Shown: positions 40,794 through 52,500, counted from the first letter of the stretch. The stretch: 64,000 nucleotides of DNA from Mayamaea pseudoterrestris (GCA_027923505.1 BROI01000014.1:1-64000); one strand, 5' to 3'. Program-made: numbers and translations. The notes: generated from the letters alone by a model not told the origin.

Positions 40794-42263
40794 ATGATGG
40801 GGAAGTGCGAGGCTCGCTTGGCTATACTGTTGTCAGTGGTCTCCGACGTCTTGCTCTTGATTACCGCCAGCCTCCTTCTCTTTCGTCCGACATGGCTCTT
40901 CCCCTACTCGTCCGAAACTGATCATGACATTGATGCAACTCATGCATATGCTCAAGATCGACACGAGAAACTTGTCGATAAGCCATTGTTTGTGTTATGT
41001 GGAGGAGTACTGCTGAGTCAAGTCTTGGCAATTTCATGCTTGATCCTTCCCATGCTACGAAGCCAATTACTACGAGATGTTCAAAAGAATGATGTAGTCG
41101 CAGTCGATGTTAATCAAAGCATGTCCATTGCATTTTTACAAATGGCGTCACTCATGAGTTGCCTGACTGGAATGGCCATGACGCTGGCCGGATCAATGTT
41201 GGTGGTATGGGACGGCAACAAGGGATGCGACTCGACGCCGCTCATTGTCATGGGCTTCCTCGTCGTCGTTTGCTCCATCACATCCGGGCTATCAACCTTG
41301 TCCGGAAATGATATGAGCCTCCATCACACCGAGTCTGCTCGCCGCTCCTTTCGCCAACAATCCGCGTCGGCTGCTTCGACAACATGGCGGGAAGTATCTG
41401 AAGATTATGCAACGCCGACAAGTCGTGCTCGTCGGGTCATTGTCGATCAACAACGCGGCGAGCCAGAGCTATACGCATCACCGCTCGTGACAAACTCAAG
41501 TCATCAAACGGAAAGGCAAGCACATCAAAGTTCATTAGCTTCGTCAAGTACGAGCTCCATGCTACCAAAGGCTGCAAATGCTTTTCGCGCCGTTCTTCCC
41601 ATGGTGGCATCAACGCAGCCATCAATGCCGCAATTGCCAGCAATCGCCAATATAGACAAAGCATTAGCACTGGATGTACAACATGTGGCTTGGGACGAGC
41701 ATTACGTGGCACTGGCTGCCTTTTACGAGCAACATCTTCACACCAAGGTGATTCATGGTCCGCTGGCGAAATGGCTCGCCAAGCAACGAAGCGACTACCG
41801 TCAATTGGTGTTTGATGTGACGCGACCCTTCGACTGCGAGTTGAACAGTGATCGGATTGACTTGCTCAACGCTCTCCACGTAAATTGGAACTACGATGAA
41901 GCAACCGAGTGGAACAACCGCTATGCGCAGCTGCGCCAACATTTTCAAAAGCATGGCAGCCTCGGCATGTCGCGAAGGGCGAAAACGATTCATGAAGCGC
42001 CCGGTAGCCGTCACAGTCGAACATCAAGAAGCTTTACAATCTGGCACGTTGGCGACGAAGCATTAGTAGACTGGATGCGACTGCAACAAACGGAGTATTT
42101 CCTATGGAAGGCCAAGCAGACGACGTGCATGACCATTGAGCGGATACTCAGGTTGCAGGCACTAGGCTTTGTCTGGGAGAGTGCTGACACGGATACGCTG
42201 CCTAATCTTCCGATGGAAGTGGTGGTAAATGATGACGACGAAGATATATCCATTCTTGTGTAA
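40794..42263 (+). CDS. Four-TM protein with C-terminal helicase-associated (HA) repeats
   Basis: 489 residues from the ATG at 40794 (ACCATGATGG). Four membrane helices lie at about 8-30, 65-90, 111-138 and 146-165, followed by a Ser/Thr-rich linker. Two HA repeats follow. The first runs from VAWDEHYVALAAFYEQH through KWLAKQRSDYR to a short L-x-x-L-H-V-N-W end. The second runs from TEWNNRYAQLRQHFQKHG through LVDWMRLQQTEY to ERILRLQALGFVWE. HA repeats are DNA- or RNA-binding-like helical modules found in many diatom proteins; their presence on a membrane protein is unusual. The next gene has the same architecture, so the two are likely old tandem duplicates. Confidence 0.65.
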   Translation: MMGKCEARLAILLSVVSDVLLLITASLLLFRPTWLFPYSSETDHDIDATHAYAQDRHEKLVDKPLFVLCGGVLLSQVLAISCLILPMLRSQLLRDVQKNDVVAVDVNQSMSIAFLQMASLMSCLTGMAMTLAGSMLVVWDGNKGCDSTPLIVMGFLVVVCSITSGLSTLSGNDMSLHHTESARRSFRQQSASAASTTWREVSEDYATPTSRARRVIVDQQRGEPELYASPLVTNSSHQTERQAHQSSLASSSTSSMLPKAANAFRAVLPMVASTQPSMPQLPAIANIDKALALDVQHVAWDEHYVALAAFYEQHLHTKVIHGPLAKWLAKQRSDYRQLVFDVTRPFDCELNSDRIDLLNALHVNWNYDEATEWNNRYAQLRQHFQKHGSLGMSRRAKTIHEAPGSRHSRTSRSFTIWHVGDEALVDWMRLQQTEYFLWKAKQTTCMTIERILRLQALGFVWESADTDTLPNLPMEVVVNDDDEDISILV

Positions 42264-42581
42264 CGTCAATGTGTTTACTATTGAAAGAAAACTGAGGTAG
42301 ATACTTTAGTTGACAGCGAATAAAGGTAAATAAATTTCATTATGGAGAACTTATAAATGTCTCGCTTTCGTTACATGAGTTCGCGTATGATGGCGACGTT
42401 CATAAAGGTAGCTTGCATTCATAGAGTGATGGATGATAGCTGAATGGACAAAGCAGCCCGCGCGCGCACACCCTCCGTTTCCACGCATCGCGGCGACCGC
42501 GCCACTGGAGCCTGCAACCTGACCATGGATCGCAGTATTCGTCCATCTATTCTACTCATTGACTTTTCTACTATATTTTAA
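42264..42581. other. Spacer between the two TM-HA genes
   Basis: Same-strand gap holding the 3' UTR of the first gene and the promoter of the second. A CGCGCGCGCAC run lies near 42459. Nothing else. Confidence 0.5.
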
Positions 42582-43367
42582 ATGATTCCCTACCCGCGCT
42601 GCATGTATTGGTTGGCCACCTGCGCCCATGTTGCCTTGCTGGCGGTTGCCTTGGAGCTCCTTTACGTTGGTGCGACGCTTTCCGCCACGCCGGAATCATC
42701 ATCGATTGGACCAAACGCGACAAACAATGGGAACGGAACCATGACGGATGATGCAACGACGAACGAGCAAGATGATGTAATGATGCTACCAGTACGACCA
42801 TTCATTTTGTTATCGGCCATGCTCATGCTGCTGCAAGTCGGAGTGAGCAATCGCTTGGCCAAGCCATTGTTGCGACATGACGAAGATTCTCTGTCAATAC
42901 AATCACTACTGTTGAAGCATGTTCGCATCGCCTTAATGAGCTTGGTGATGACAGGAATTGTGGTGGGCGTGATTGGACGTTTGCTGGTTCCGTCAATGGT
43001 TGGAAACGTCATGCTTGTCGGTGGATCATTGGCCACACCGTTTGCAATGTTTGCCTTGGCGATTCCCTTCTTGCCGACCGTCACGAATGCAGATGATGAC
43101 AATGGCGCTCGTGATGATTCACTGCGAGAACCGCTGCTACAAGAGACGCAGCATAGAGGAGAGCGGCAGTACGACGAAGAACAAGCTGGAGGAAGCAGTC
43201 GCTTCCAAGAGTGCTGCCACGAAAACACTCCAACGGCCTCGACGACTCCAAGCTCCACGCCGACAGTTACTACGAATAGCAGCGCCTCTTCTCCACTCTC
43301 GTCTCCGTTGGCCGTCACGACGACGCCGGAATCAAAGACCAAGCGAAGGACGAGTCAAACCCCGACG

Positions 43368-43406
<39 letters not shown>

Positions 43407-43828
43407 AGCACTACTACCCCCCGTGCCACTTTCCGCCATCGTCCCGCTCGCATTACCACTGCAGCAGCAGAATCTCCGCGCAATGCGCCTCCATCGCACA
43501 CTCCCACAGTCTCACTGCACGAAAAGACGTGGCACGTTCGCTTCGCCGAGCTCCAAGCATTTCACGCCGAGCACCATCACATTGAGGTTCCGGAGCATTA
43601 CTACAAGTACCCGCAGCTGCATCGCTGGATGGAGCGACAGCAAGTGCAACATCGGGCGTTTGTGCAGGTATGTGTTACATGATGTTGTTGTTGCAGAACA
43701 TGTGGAGACGAATCAACGCTTGCTAACAATAACAACACACAAACATTGTTTCATCGCAGGGCAAGCCATCGACCATGACGCAGGAACGACTGCAAGCTTT
43801 GCAGGAGCTCGGCATGGTATTTGATTAA
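42582..43828 (+). CDS. Four-TM protein with one C-terminal HA repeat, two exons
   Basis: Exon 1 is 42582-43667 and exon 2 is 43760-43828, giving 384 residues. The 92-bp intron begins GTATGTG and ends TCATCGCAG. Four hydrophobic helices lie at about 7-30, 65-87, 108-130 and 140-160. An acidic/Ser-rich linker with an 11-13-residue poly-Ala tract (GCT repeat, 43370-43406) comes next. One HA repeat runs from TWHVRFAELQAFHAEHHH through LHRWMERQQVQHRAF and is finished by exon 2 with MTQERLQALQELGMVFD. The intron thus splits the HA repeat. Paralogue of the gene at 40794-42263. Confidence 0.65.
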
Positions 43829-43915
43829 ATTATAATTTGATGATTTGTTTTACATGTATTTGCTTGCTTACAACCTTCAACAAGCACTTTCGTTCTCGCA
43901 TATCTCGAAAAGATG

Positions 43916-44356
43916 TTACGTCACAACCACAAACTCGCCATCGTTCTTGTACGTGACTGCACTCAGTGCTCCCCCACTCTCCTTGAAGTTGGCCCATGCT
44001 TGATAGTGTGGCTGCTGCTTGTGATGATCCATTCCAGCTGGTGACTTGTACAATTCGTAAAAGATGAATTGGTTGGGCGCTTCCTGCGATCTTAACACGT
44101 CGAACCGAATGCACTCGGGTTCCTTGCGCGATTGTTCGGCATTATTCTCCATGAGTGTTACAAACTCGGCCATGCGATTTGGGTCAATCTCAGCGTGCAC
44201 GACGACGCCGAACGGCTTGGTTTCAGTGGTGGTGGGCATGGTGGACATGAAGGCGCGTGGCAATGTGCGCAAGTTGGTGCTGGCTGGCTGAATCAGAAAC
44301 GCGGAGCTGCTGACGATACAAAGGATAGCTAGGAGAAAAGTGGTCGCCGCTATCAT
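43916..44356 (-). CDS. Plastid-targeted ABM-domain monooxygenase-like protein
   Basis: 146 residues from the ATG at 44354-44356. The leader is hydrophobic (3-18) and ends SSSAFLIQP, matching the signal-peptide cleavage/transit motif (Ala-Phe) that sends diatom proteins into the four-membrane plastid. Residues about 50-146 are one antibiotic-biosynthesis-monooxygenase (ABM) ferredoxin-like domain: FGVVVHAEIDPNRMAEF, then CIRFDVLRSQ, then FIFYELYKSP, then PHYQAWANF. Relatives such as YgiN and LsrG act on quinols or signal molecules as dimers without cofactor. Substrate unknown here. Confidence 0.72.
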   Translation of the reverse strand: MIAATTFLLAILCIVSSSAFLIQPASTNLRTLPRAFMSTMPTTTETKPFGVVVHAEIDPNRMAEFVTLMENNAEQSRKEPECIRFDVLRSQEAPNQFIFYELYKSPAGMDHHKQQPHYQAWANFKESGGALSAVTYKNDGEFVVVT

Positions 44357-44597
44357 ACTAGTCACACTGCAGTGAGAGGAGAAGAGCTGCGTGGGGTACA
44401 GACAAGTTCTTCATCTTCATCGTCGCTAAGTCGAAAGATACGCGTCAACTTGGAACAGAAGCTGAGTACCGCTACGATGATTGCTATGCTACCGGATGTT
44501 TTGCAATGCATCGCTAATGTTACCCGCAAAGCACTACAGAATATTGTATAGTGCAACAAAAAATGCCAACCAAGTATCTAACAGTGCTTTCATTCTG

Positions 44598-46283
44598 TCA
44601 TCTGCCAGTGGGGCCTTTCTCAAATTCTTGTTCGATTTGCAAAACTTGTGTCAGCCCATCTTCCGACGCACCCAATCTCGGACCTTGCTCATCCTCGTCA
44701 ACGGCTTCGTCTGCTTCGGATCGTTGGAGTGGTGCATTAAACAAGCTAAAGTAGCTGCTCGTAGCCATGGCGATGACCAGCAACAAGACAACGTCACCTC
44801 GAATGTCACTCGCTGCCCACGGAACATTCGGTAGGAGCTGGTAGTCGCGCGTGCTGGCAAACTCGGCAACTGGCACTAGCAAGGCTGACACCAAATTGCC
44901 AAAAATTTGCTGCACACTCTCCACGGCTGTCTCGTCGCTCGGATATGTGACATCAACGGCCAATTCAGCGTTGATCGGCTGCACGGGGCCAGCTGCCATT
45001 CCCAGTCCCAATAGCGCGAGTATGAGGAGCACTGGCTCCTTGCCAATCGCATGCTCCGTCAAACCCAAAGGTATTACAAAGAAGGCTGTCATGCCCAAAC
45101 AGATCAAAGTAACCTTTTTGAATTCCTTCGTCTTGTCGACATAACCTCCAATGAGAATCCCTCCAATGAGAATTGCCATTTCAAATCCAGCCCCCGCCAA
45201 GTCAATGTGAAACTGATTCGTCATGCCGCCGCGTTCCAAGACTTCGTCAATAAACGCGCCAACAATGTTTGTGATGCTAATGCTGCAGACAAAAGCTGCG
45301 AGTGGTTGTTTGAAGCCAGGCGTGCTTAAAAACTTTTGAGCCGACTCTAAAAACGGCGGTTCCTTCTTTCCTTGAATCACCTTTTCAAGTTCACTCGTCG
45401 ATGGCGGCACTGGCGGCTTGGCTTGAAACTGCAGCAAGGTTCCAATGGTTGTAATTGTACAAAGGATTGCAATCAATCCAAAGTAGTTTTCAAGCCCACT
45501 CCTCGATTGCGCCATGGTGCCACCCACCAAGAATGCCGTGGCAATTCCAATTTGATTAAAGTTGAGCGCCACGGCCGTACTCGTCGCTCGCTCCGACGCG
45601 GCGAACCACTGCGCACTGAGCAGGGGCGGCGTGCATTGAAAGAAGGGCTGCGCCGCACCCACGAGAATCGTGCCAATCACGACAAAGGGATAACTCATCA
45701 AGTGCTCGGCACCTGGAATCATGGGTAGAAAACTGATACCACTGCGGAGCCAGCAGCCAACCATCATGACGACAGCGGCTCCCTGAATCGCCTTTTGTAG
45801 TCCAATTTTGGCTACCAAGTCTGTGACAAGGAAGCAAGTGGCAACATTGGTAAATAGAAAAATGTCAATGAGCGACGCTGCCGAATGTCCAGCAAAGGCA
45901 GTTTCGTATTGATCCGGCACTGCTGCCACGGAGAAGCAGATCCAATCCGACAGTAACGCTAGTATGGAGAGGTAGGCGAGTTGAACCCATCGTTGTGGAA
46001 AGACTTGAGGAATGACAGATCGATCAAACTTGGATGATGATGGCGATGATGAGCCATACAAGCGTAAATTGCTGTCTTTATGAACTCTTGATTGCATTAG
46101 TTGTGTTCCATGGTGGCGATGAGAAGACTGACGAAGGTGTTTGTATTCGTGATGTGAATCTATTTCATGCGCCAGCTGCTGCTTAGCAAGTGAAGGCAAT
46201 GCATGTCGGAAGGCAAGGCTGGTTCGTAGATTTGACGACAGTACAAGACTCAGCAGTATCAACTTTGAATGCGCTGACCACAT
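44598..46283 (-). CDS. Plastid-targeted MFS transporter (FLVCR/DIRC2-like)
   Basis: 561 residues. A signal peptide at about 5-24 ends TSLAFRHALPSLA, an Ala-Phe plastid motif, followed by a His/Ser-rich transit stretch to about 90. Twelve hydrophobic helices follow in two six-helix halves split by a hydrophilic loop near 300-320. RWVQLAYLSILALLSDWICF at the first helix, GAAQPFFQCTPPLLSAQWF and FNQIGIATAFLVGG fit the FLVCR-type MFS branch, known for haem or choline transport. The C-terminal tail is acidic. Probable plastid-envelope carrier; cargo cannot be read. Confidence 0.65.
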   Translation of the reverse strand: MWSAHSKLILLSLVLSSNLRTSLAFRHALPSLAKQQLAHEIDSHHEYKHLRQSSHRHHGTQLMQSRVHKDSNLRLYGSSSPSSSKFDRSVIPQVFPQRWVQLAYLSILALLSDWICFSVAAVPDQYETAFAGHSAASLIDIFLFTNVATCFLVTDLVAKIGLQKAIQGAAVVMMVGCWLRSGISFLPMIPGAEHLMSYPFVVIGTILVGAAQPFFQCTPPLLSAQWFAASERATSTAVALNFNQIGIATAFLVGGTMAQSRSGLENYFGLIAILCTITTIGTLLQFQAKPPVPPSTSELEKVIQGKKEPPFLESAQKFLSTPGFKQPLAAFVCSISITNIVGAFIDEVLERGGMTNQFHIDLAGAGFEMAILIGGILIGGYVDKTKEFKKVTLICLGMTAFFVIPLGLTEHAIGKEPVLLILALLGLGMAAGPVQPINAELAVDVTYPSDETAVESVQQIFGNLVSALLVPVAEFASTRDYQLLPNVPWAASDIRGDVVLLLVIAMATSSYFSLFNAPLQRSEADEAVDEDEQGPRLGASEDGLTQVLQIEQEFEKGPTGR

Positions 46284-47156
46284 AGTTTACACAGTTGGGG
46301 TTAGTCTTGTTAAATGTTACCGTTGCTGTCAAACAAAGAGGAAATGCTGAGGTGAGTGCTGAGTGCTCGACATCATGACACCAAAAATCGTTCCATCGCA
46401 AAAAGCACGTATGATTCTTAGTACCTATAGATTTGAGACCTCTATATCTATCTGCAGTCTCTCTATCTACCGGTATACATATGTCGGTACTGTATTAGTG
46501 GTCTCCTTCAGCCGATGACAGCAGCAGAGCTGGTTGTTCGTTCGTTCCGACGAAGGGGTGAGTGTGATGCCGTCGGCAACAAACGTCACAAAAATCTTAC
46601 GGAACGTCACATTGTTACTCACACGAGAGTTTCTGGAACGACGCCAAATTTGTCAGGGGCATAGTTGGACGTGGCGAGGCTGGCGTGCGGCCGAACATTC
46701 GATGATCTGCCAAAACTTCATTTCGAATCAAAATGAGATGAATAAAAAAAAATGAGACGCAGCTCGGATCAATTCCATGGCATTTGAACATTTGAATTAC
46801 TTGAAAGAAAGAGCAACAGAATAGACAAAGGAATCGATAACGTTTCAAGGCAAGAGAGCAACGGAAAAGGGACTTTACGTAAATATCAAGCAGCTCACTC
46901 TCTCACGGATTGTCGCGAGCAATCAATCGTGCAACCTGATCGTTTAAAAATTGCACATTATTTGCTTGTCATTGACAGCAAGCATCGTTTGGCTACAGAA
47001 TTGGAAACCTTGAGTTGATAGGCTTGCTGACAAACGTTACTTGTCTTAGCGATTGACAGCAGCCATTGCGTCCCTCGACCGCTCCAGCACCTGAAAGCGG
47101 AACAAGGAACAAAGCCTTTTTCACATACCAGACACGCCAGATTCATTCGTTGCGCC
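46284..47156. other. Long divergent intergenic region with TACCGGTA
   Basis: 873 bp between divergent genes. TACCGGTA at 46468-46475 lies in a TCTATCT-rich stretch. Short open frames at 46534-46755 and 46615-46848 show no protein-like pattern. No tRNA or repeat seen. Confidence 0.5.
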
Positions 47157-49480
47157 ATGACGAATCGAGCGGAGGAAGATTTGGAGTCAACCATGGCACT
47201 GCATCAAGGTATCATGCGTCCGACTGCAGTGGAAGCTGCAGCAGAATCGTCGTCGCCACGCCGAATCTACGTTCGCATTCAACGTTCCGACACAACTAAC
47301 GATGACTTTGACAATCTACAAGTCACTGTATCCGACTTGATGAATCGTGAGCGAGATATGCAGTCGGTTGCCAATGCCTACGAGGTGTCACATGAGCGAT
47401 GGAAGACGAGTCGGTTGTTTGACGAATACAGATTAGTGGTTCATGAACTTGGCAGCGACGATGACAACGTTGCAGTGACGTTGGATCCCATTTCTTTTTA
47501 CAAGGAACATCACTTGTGCGAACCATTCACTTGGACACACGAATTGACGCGCTTGATATCAGATTTCTACGAGACGGGGTTGCTGCAAGTGACGGAAGAA
47601 ATACATGCGTTGCAGCTGCTGCTGGCGCTGGAATACTTTGGAATCTTATATCGGCCTGAGCAACTGGTCTTTGCAAGCGTGCAGGCATACGAGTCTATCA
47701 AGGAGTGGAGCGATTACTTGGCGCAGCGATCATTCATGGCAGATTGGTGAGTGTTAGGAGTTGTAAATGTACGACGCCTGGCGCGTCATATTCGAAGAGT
47801 AGTGTTTGATTAATCGTATCACTCACGTCTTGTCTCTGCAGGATTGCCGAGCAGATTATACTGACGGCTGCAGGCGACAACATGAACTACTACTTTGCAA
47901 CCTCTAACCAAAATTCGGATCTGCCGGTGATTAACCATGAGCATTTACATTCGAGCGACCCCGACATTGTTTGGGCTTTTTTCAATGCACCAAACACTGG
48001 ATTGGAGATGCAGAGAGATTTTTGTCATTTTTTGGAGCATTCATCAACCACGGTGCAAGCAAAATTTATTTCAACGCAAGGGTGTGCGACAGCAGCCATC
48101 TTGCGCGTCCGACTAGTAGGGCCGCAGGCGACCTTGGAAGTGTCATCGATGCATGTGGAGGAGGACAGCTATGCTGGTTATGCAAAGACGGATACAGAGC
48201 TTGAGTATCAGGAATGCTCGTCGATTCCTCGTCATGTTGCGCATTTTGATGACGATCGGCATCAGATCTACAAGGATGTATCAGTGGAACGTAAAGCTAA
48301 CAACGAAATCGCAGCCGCCGATGACGACGGCCTTGACCGTTACAGCATGCAGAAACAACATTTGCTTATGAAAGAAACGCAACTAAAGAAGAAGGGTTTT
48401 GTAAATCGGCCGTGGCGCAGGGACGTGGAAAAGCCTTCTTTTGCGGTGCGCCCGCCTCGCAACAGCCAAGCCAGATCCGTTTACCCGGCACCAGTCGCAG
48501 TGATTCGAGCTCAGTCGTCAGAATTGACAGTGCAGAGTGGTTTGATGGGCCCTTGCTTTGTAAAAGGGTCGGAATTACGGGATGGGTACGTGAACAACAA
48601 CCAAGTCAGGGCAGAAGCTTTACGGCAGGAATGGATTCAAAGCAGCGTTTTGAATCGCGGTTTGTCGACTCGAATTCGTGCATTGCTCGATGAATCGTCG
48701 CATCAAGATCAAAGAATTATTGGTGAAAGTTATGAGGGGTTGACGAATATTAATAAAGACATTGTGATTGATGATGGTGACGATGATGATTATGATGATG
48801 ATGACGACGACGACCACGACGACGACTCAACAAACTCGAGTTCCGGTCCCAAGCGGCTCAATGGATTGGGATGGGACTGGATCGCCAACATTTGCGAATA
48901 TCCCGACAGGCTGATCAAGAATGATGGACAGCCATGTTCAAGTAACATTGCATTGGACAAAATTTTAGACAGTGTTGAAAAAGTGTTCGATTCGACTGGC
49001 AGAGCTGCGTGCGCAAATGCGCCGAAAGTCGCAGAGCCTGTCAAACAGCAATCACGTACCGGTACGCGCAAAGCAGCAATCGAGCAAGAGCAATCCCCGC
49101 AATTTGCAACTTTCATAAGTAATAAACTGGCTGATGGATCAGCGTCACCTTCGCGACGAGGCATGGAGGTCTCAGTCTCTAAGCACATCAAAGATTGCGC
49201 TCGTCGAAAAGTGAACGTTGACCCTACTTTTAATGAGGGGGAGCCAAAGTATGTCCCTCGGCGAACGAGGGTGTCACTTATATCCGGAGGCCAACGGCCA
49301 GTTACGAATGCTGTTGGAAAGCTGAACCACTCGTATTCTACACTCAACACAGTTATAACGTCGCGATCGGCCTCGCGGCCGATGGATGTTACAGTCAAAG
49401 AGAAATCAACCAGCAAACTATTTGCCGCCATTCGAGCGATCTTTCGAAAAAAGGAGAAGAAGAAACAATATCGCGTGTAG
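47157..49480 (+). CDS. BTB/POZ-like N-terminal domain protein with long disordered tail, two exons
   Basis: Exon 1 is 47157-47746 and exon 2 is 47842-49480, giving 742 residues. The 95-bp intron begins GTGAGTG and ends TCTCTGCAG and splits the Trp codon of ADW-IAEQI. Residues about 37-200 look like a BTB-type fold: a VSDLMNRERD strand-helix, FYKEHHLCEPFTWTH, ALQLLLALEYFGILYRPEQL and a helix ending in YLAQRSFMADW. The rest is largely disordered and charged. It includes an Asp-rich run (genomic 48773-48832) and a very basic C-terminus (FRKKEKKKQYRV). The function is unknown; BTB domains usually mediate dimerisation or cullin binding. Confidence 0.5.
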
Positions 49481-49588
49481 CTCATTTGCACATTACTAAT
49501 ACGTTCCTAAGTTGCATAACCAATTTCCAAATGATGCTTTACAGACTATTCTAGTAGTTAAAATTACAAACTCGCAGTTAGCGAAGCT

Positions 49589-52500
49589 TCAAACTTTTCG
49601 TCCCGTTCGCTTCGACTGCACCGCTGCGAGAGCATCCGTAAACGTCGATGCCCGACTGCTTTCCAGAATTTGTTGAGCTTCACCCCTCGTAGTCCAGACA
49701 ACCATTTCTGCAACGCTTACCCGTTGCAGATCAGCAAAGTTGCGAGTTGGGTCATGCTCGTAAATGAAGTTTCGCATAAAGTCAAGATCATCAGCTGCAA
49801 TACGATGCCTTGCTGAGTACAATTCAGTCAAGGCATCTTGTAAAACAATAATTTCCTCAAACAGCTGCCTCTCGTCGAGCTCATGAAGCAAGCCTTGCGA
49901 GGCGACAATCCAAGTTTCCGGTATAGAAATCTCGTTCCGTAAGCCCGTTAGCTTTGCGAGCGCCTGCAGACCGCCTGCGCGACACCGTGTGTGTGCCACC
50001 ATTAGGTATGTCATCAAAATACCATTTTGTATAAAATCTTGCTTTCGTTCAGATGCGACGAGGAGCGGATAGTGTTCGTTACTAAGTGGAATGCCATTGT
50101 ACTCGTCTATGAGATACAAGAAGAGCGGCGAATCATTGAAGATAGATACTAGCTCGTCAATTCTTCTCTTCACAACCATGAGGGTGGCGGCTGTTGGGTT
50201 GTTTCTACAAAGCTCCACGTGATGGGAAGCGAGCAGAGCAAGTTGAGTCTCTATTTCAGCAAAATCTTCCCGCTGCAACCCTAGAGCTGTCCAGATTGCC
50301 CCCGACAACAGACTCGGCACTTCCGATGCGCTGCCATTTTTCGAACACAAGCCTTTGACTCGAGAAGTCAAAAGTACCGCCTGTGAAAGTCGAAGGAATG
50401 CAGCCACAAGTGCTTGTGACTTTTCAATTATCGTAGTGCAGCTCTCCTGTTCCTTTAGATTGTATGGTAAAAGGATTGTTGAGCACGGAAAATGCAGATT
50501 TGGCTCTCGCCATGGCTGGTTTTGTAGCATGCGCCGCATCAATTGAGTCGTCGAAAAATACAGGCGCTCAAGTAGGGCAAAATCCCAGCTCATGACGGTT
50601 GTCGTCCTTCGCTCCAAATCTTCACGCTCGATCGCTTCCAATGCCTTTCCAATTAAGCGACGCTCAATCGCAGCAGCCTCCAGCCGATGCTTCGCTTCAA
50701 ATTTCAGCACTTTTGGTCTGTCAACGGCGAAAAATGGGTGGGCCATTGTTTCGTGGAGCTCCAAATTACTTCGCTTTTCCGCACCGCAGAGAAGATGCAA
50801 AAGCAAATCTTGGGCAGCAATATCCGTTATATGCTTATAAATTAAAGCCTGAGCCGATTCCAAATTCCAGGTGCACACCTGATCATATTCAAAGACCTGG
50901 CATGCGTGCCCATCGTATGGGAAAAGCGGCCGACCAGCGCAAAGTTCAAACAGTAGCAGACCGAATGACCAAAGGTCTGTGCTTGTTGATGCCGGTACAA
51001 GCTTGTACGGAAGCTTGGGGAGTGTGACGGCAGCAGCACCTGCTGGTTGGACAAAATGGCATTTAACAACGTATGCCTCACCACTCTGAATGTTGTACTT
51101 TGGTGCTATTACAAATGGCGGAATGGGCACCGCAAGCGTTTCCTGAACTTCTCGCCAGTACGATTGGTATAATTTCAAGTCAGAATTAGACAGCTTGATA
51201 AACATTTCAGGTGGTAGAGTACAAGACGTAAACAGATGAAATCCTTGCGTCGAAACGCCTCCCAGATATGATTGTTTCTGCGTCATTAAGGCAGCCTGCG
51301 AAAAGTCAGAGAGCAACCATGCATTGTCCCAGTCGCCGCTGGCTCTTCGCACGGCAGATAGAGTTATCGAAGATGGTACCAACGATGCATTCACGACATG
51401 GTGTGCGTGTAAATTTTGCAAGGCCTCCGCAACATCAGTCGCAACATTCCTTGCAAGTACAGCACAAGATCCACGACGCGATAAATAACTTGCGATGCTC
51501 CCTTGATAAGCATCCGCATACACCAAGGCATATGGGTAATCTGCCAGGTCTATACACTCCATTGTGATTGGAGACAAATCAAGAGTTCGAAAGCGCGGGT
51601 CCTCGACATGGATTCGGTACATTCGATCGTCCTTCGTTGTTGGATTTTGTCCATTGTAACAGTGCTCAATAGGAATGATAAAACTTGACCCCGAGTTGTG
51701 GTCCGGACCAATTCGTATCCCTGCTTGTCGTCTACATTCAGTCTCGTTGTAATATATCTCCGAAACTTTGGTGAATTTTATAAGAACGAGTCGTTTCGCC
51801 GGGCGGAATGTCAAGCCCACATCGGCGGGGACTTCTCCAGATGTCCAAATAGTCGCTTCGGATATACCGGGTTTGGCAGCGTCCGTGGCAGTTTCAGTTG
51901 TAAAGGTCCACTCGTAAGCTCGAACGACCAAGGAGCTGTCATCAAAGTCTCGCTTCACAAGTATATCTTTGATGCCGGAGAAATCAAAGCGACCAAGAAA
52001 GTGACACCGCTTGTGCAAAAGCTCTCTGCACTTTGGATTGGAAGCATCGCGATATGTGAGCTTACCTCGGCCGCGAACTGTCTCTTCCAAATCTGGCGTA
52101 TTGGAATCAATGTAGTTTGTTGCGTAGGATGGTACTTGAAGCGACATTAGTTCCTGCACAAACGGAAATTCGACTTGATCAATTATATCATTCACCTGCT
52201 TGGCATACGTGTCGCTTGGATTCCTGGCGTTGCGATAGAGCGCAAAGAAAGTCCACAGCCTCATTGCGACTTCACTCGCCCATAAAGGCAAAGAAGCGAA
52301 TCCAATTCCTTCGACACTCGACGGCTCAGGATTGTTGTAAGCATTCGACACCCCGTCATCGCTCTTCTTCTCTTCCTCTGCAACCTGCTCATTAGCTTTA
52401 ATTTTGATCTGCATTTCGCATGACTCGACCGTCAAATTAAACGAGGGTTCCAGCGCCGACTCGTAACACGAAGTGTTGGAATTTTTTGACCCTTCAACCA

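Noticed and set aside
42973-43824. 283-residue Arg/Leu-rich frame
   Set aside because: Shadow of the TM-HA gene in another frame; poly-Leu is the GCT tract read off frame.
43916-44356. ABM protein as an IsdG-type haem-degrading enzyme
   Set aside because: The Asn-Trp-His pattern of IsdG is not visible; YgiN/LsrG-type similarity is better.
47157-47750. Separate 197-residue gene ending at 47750
   Set aside because: The stop lies in a GTGAGT...CTGCAG intron, and the frame continues in exon 2 from 47842.
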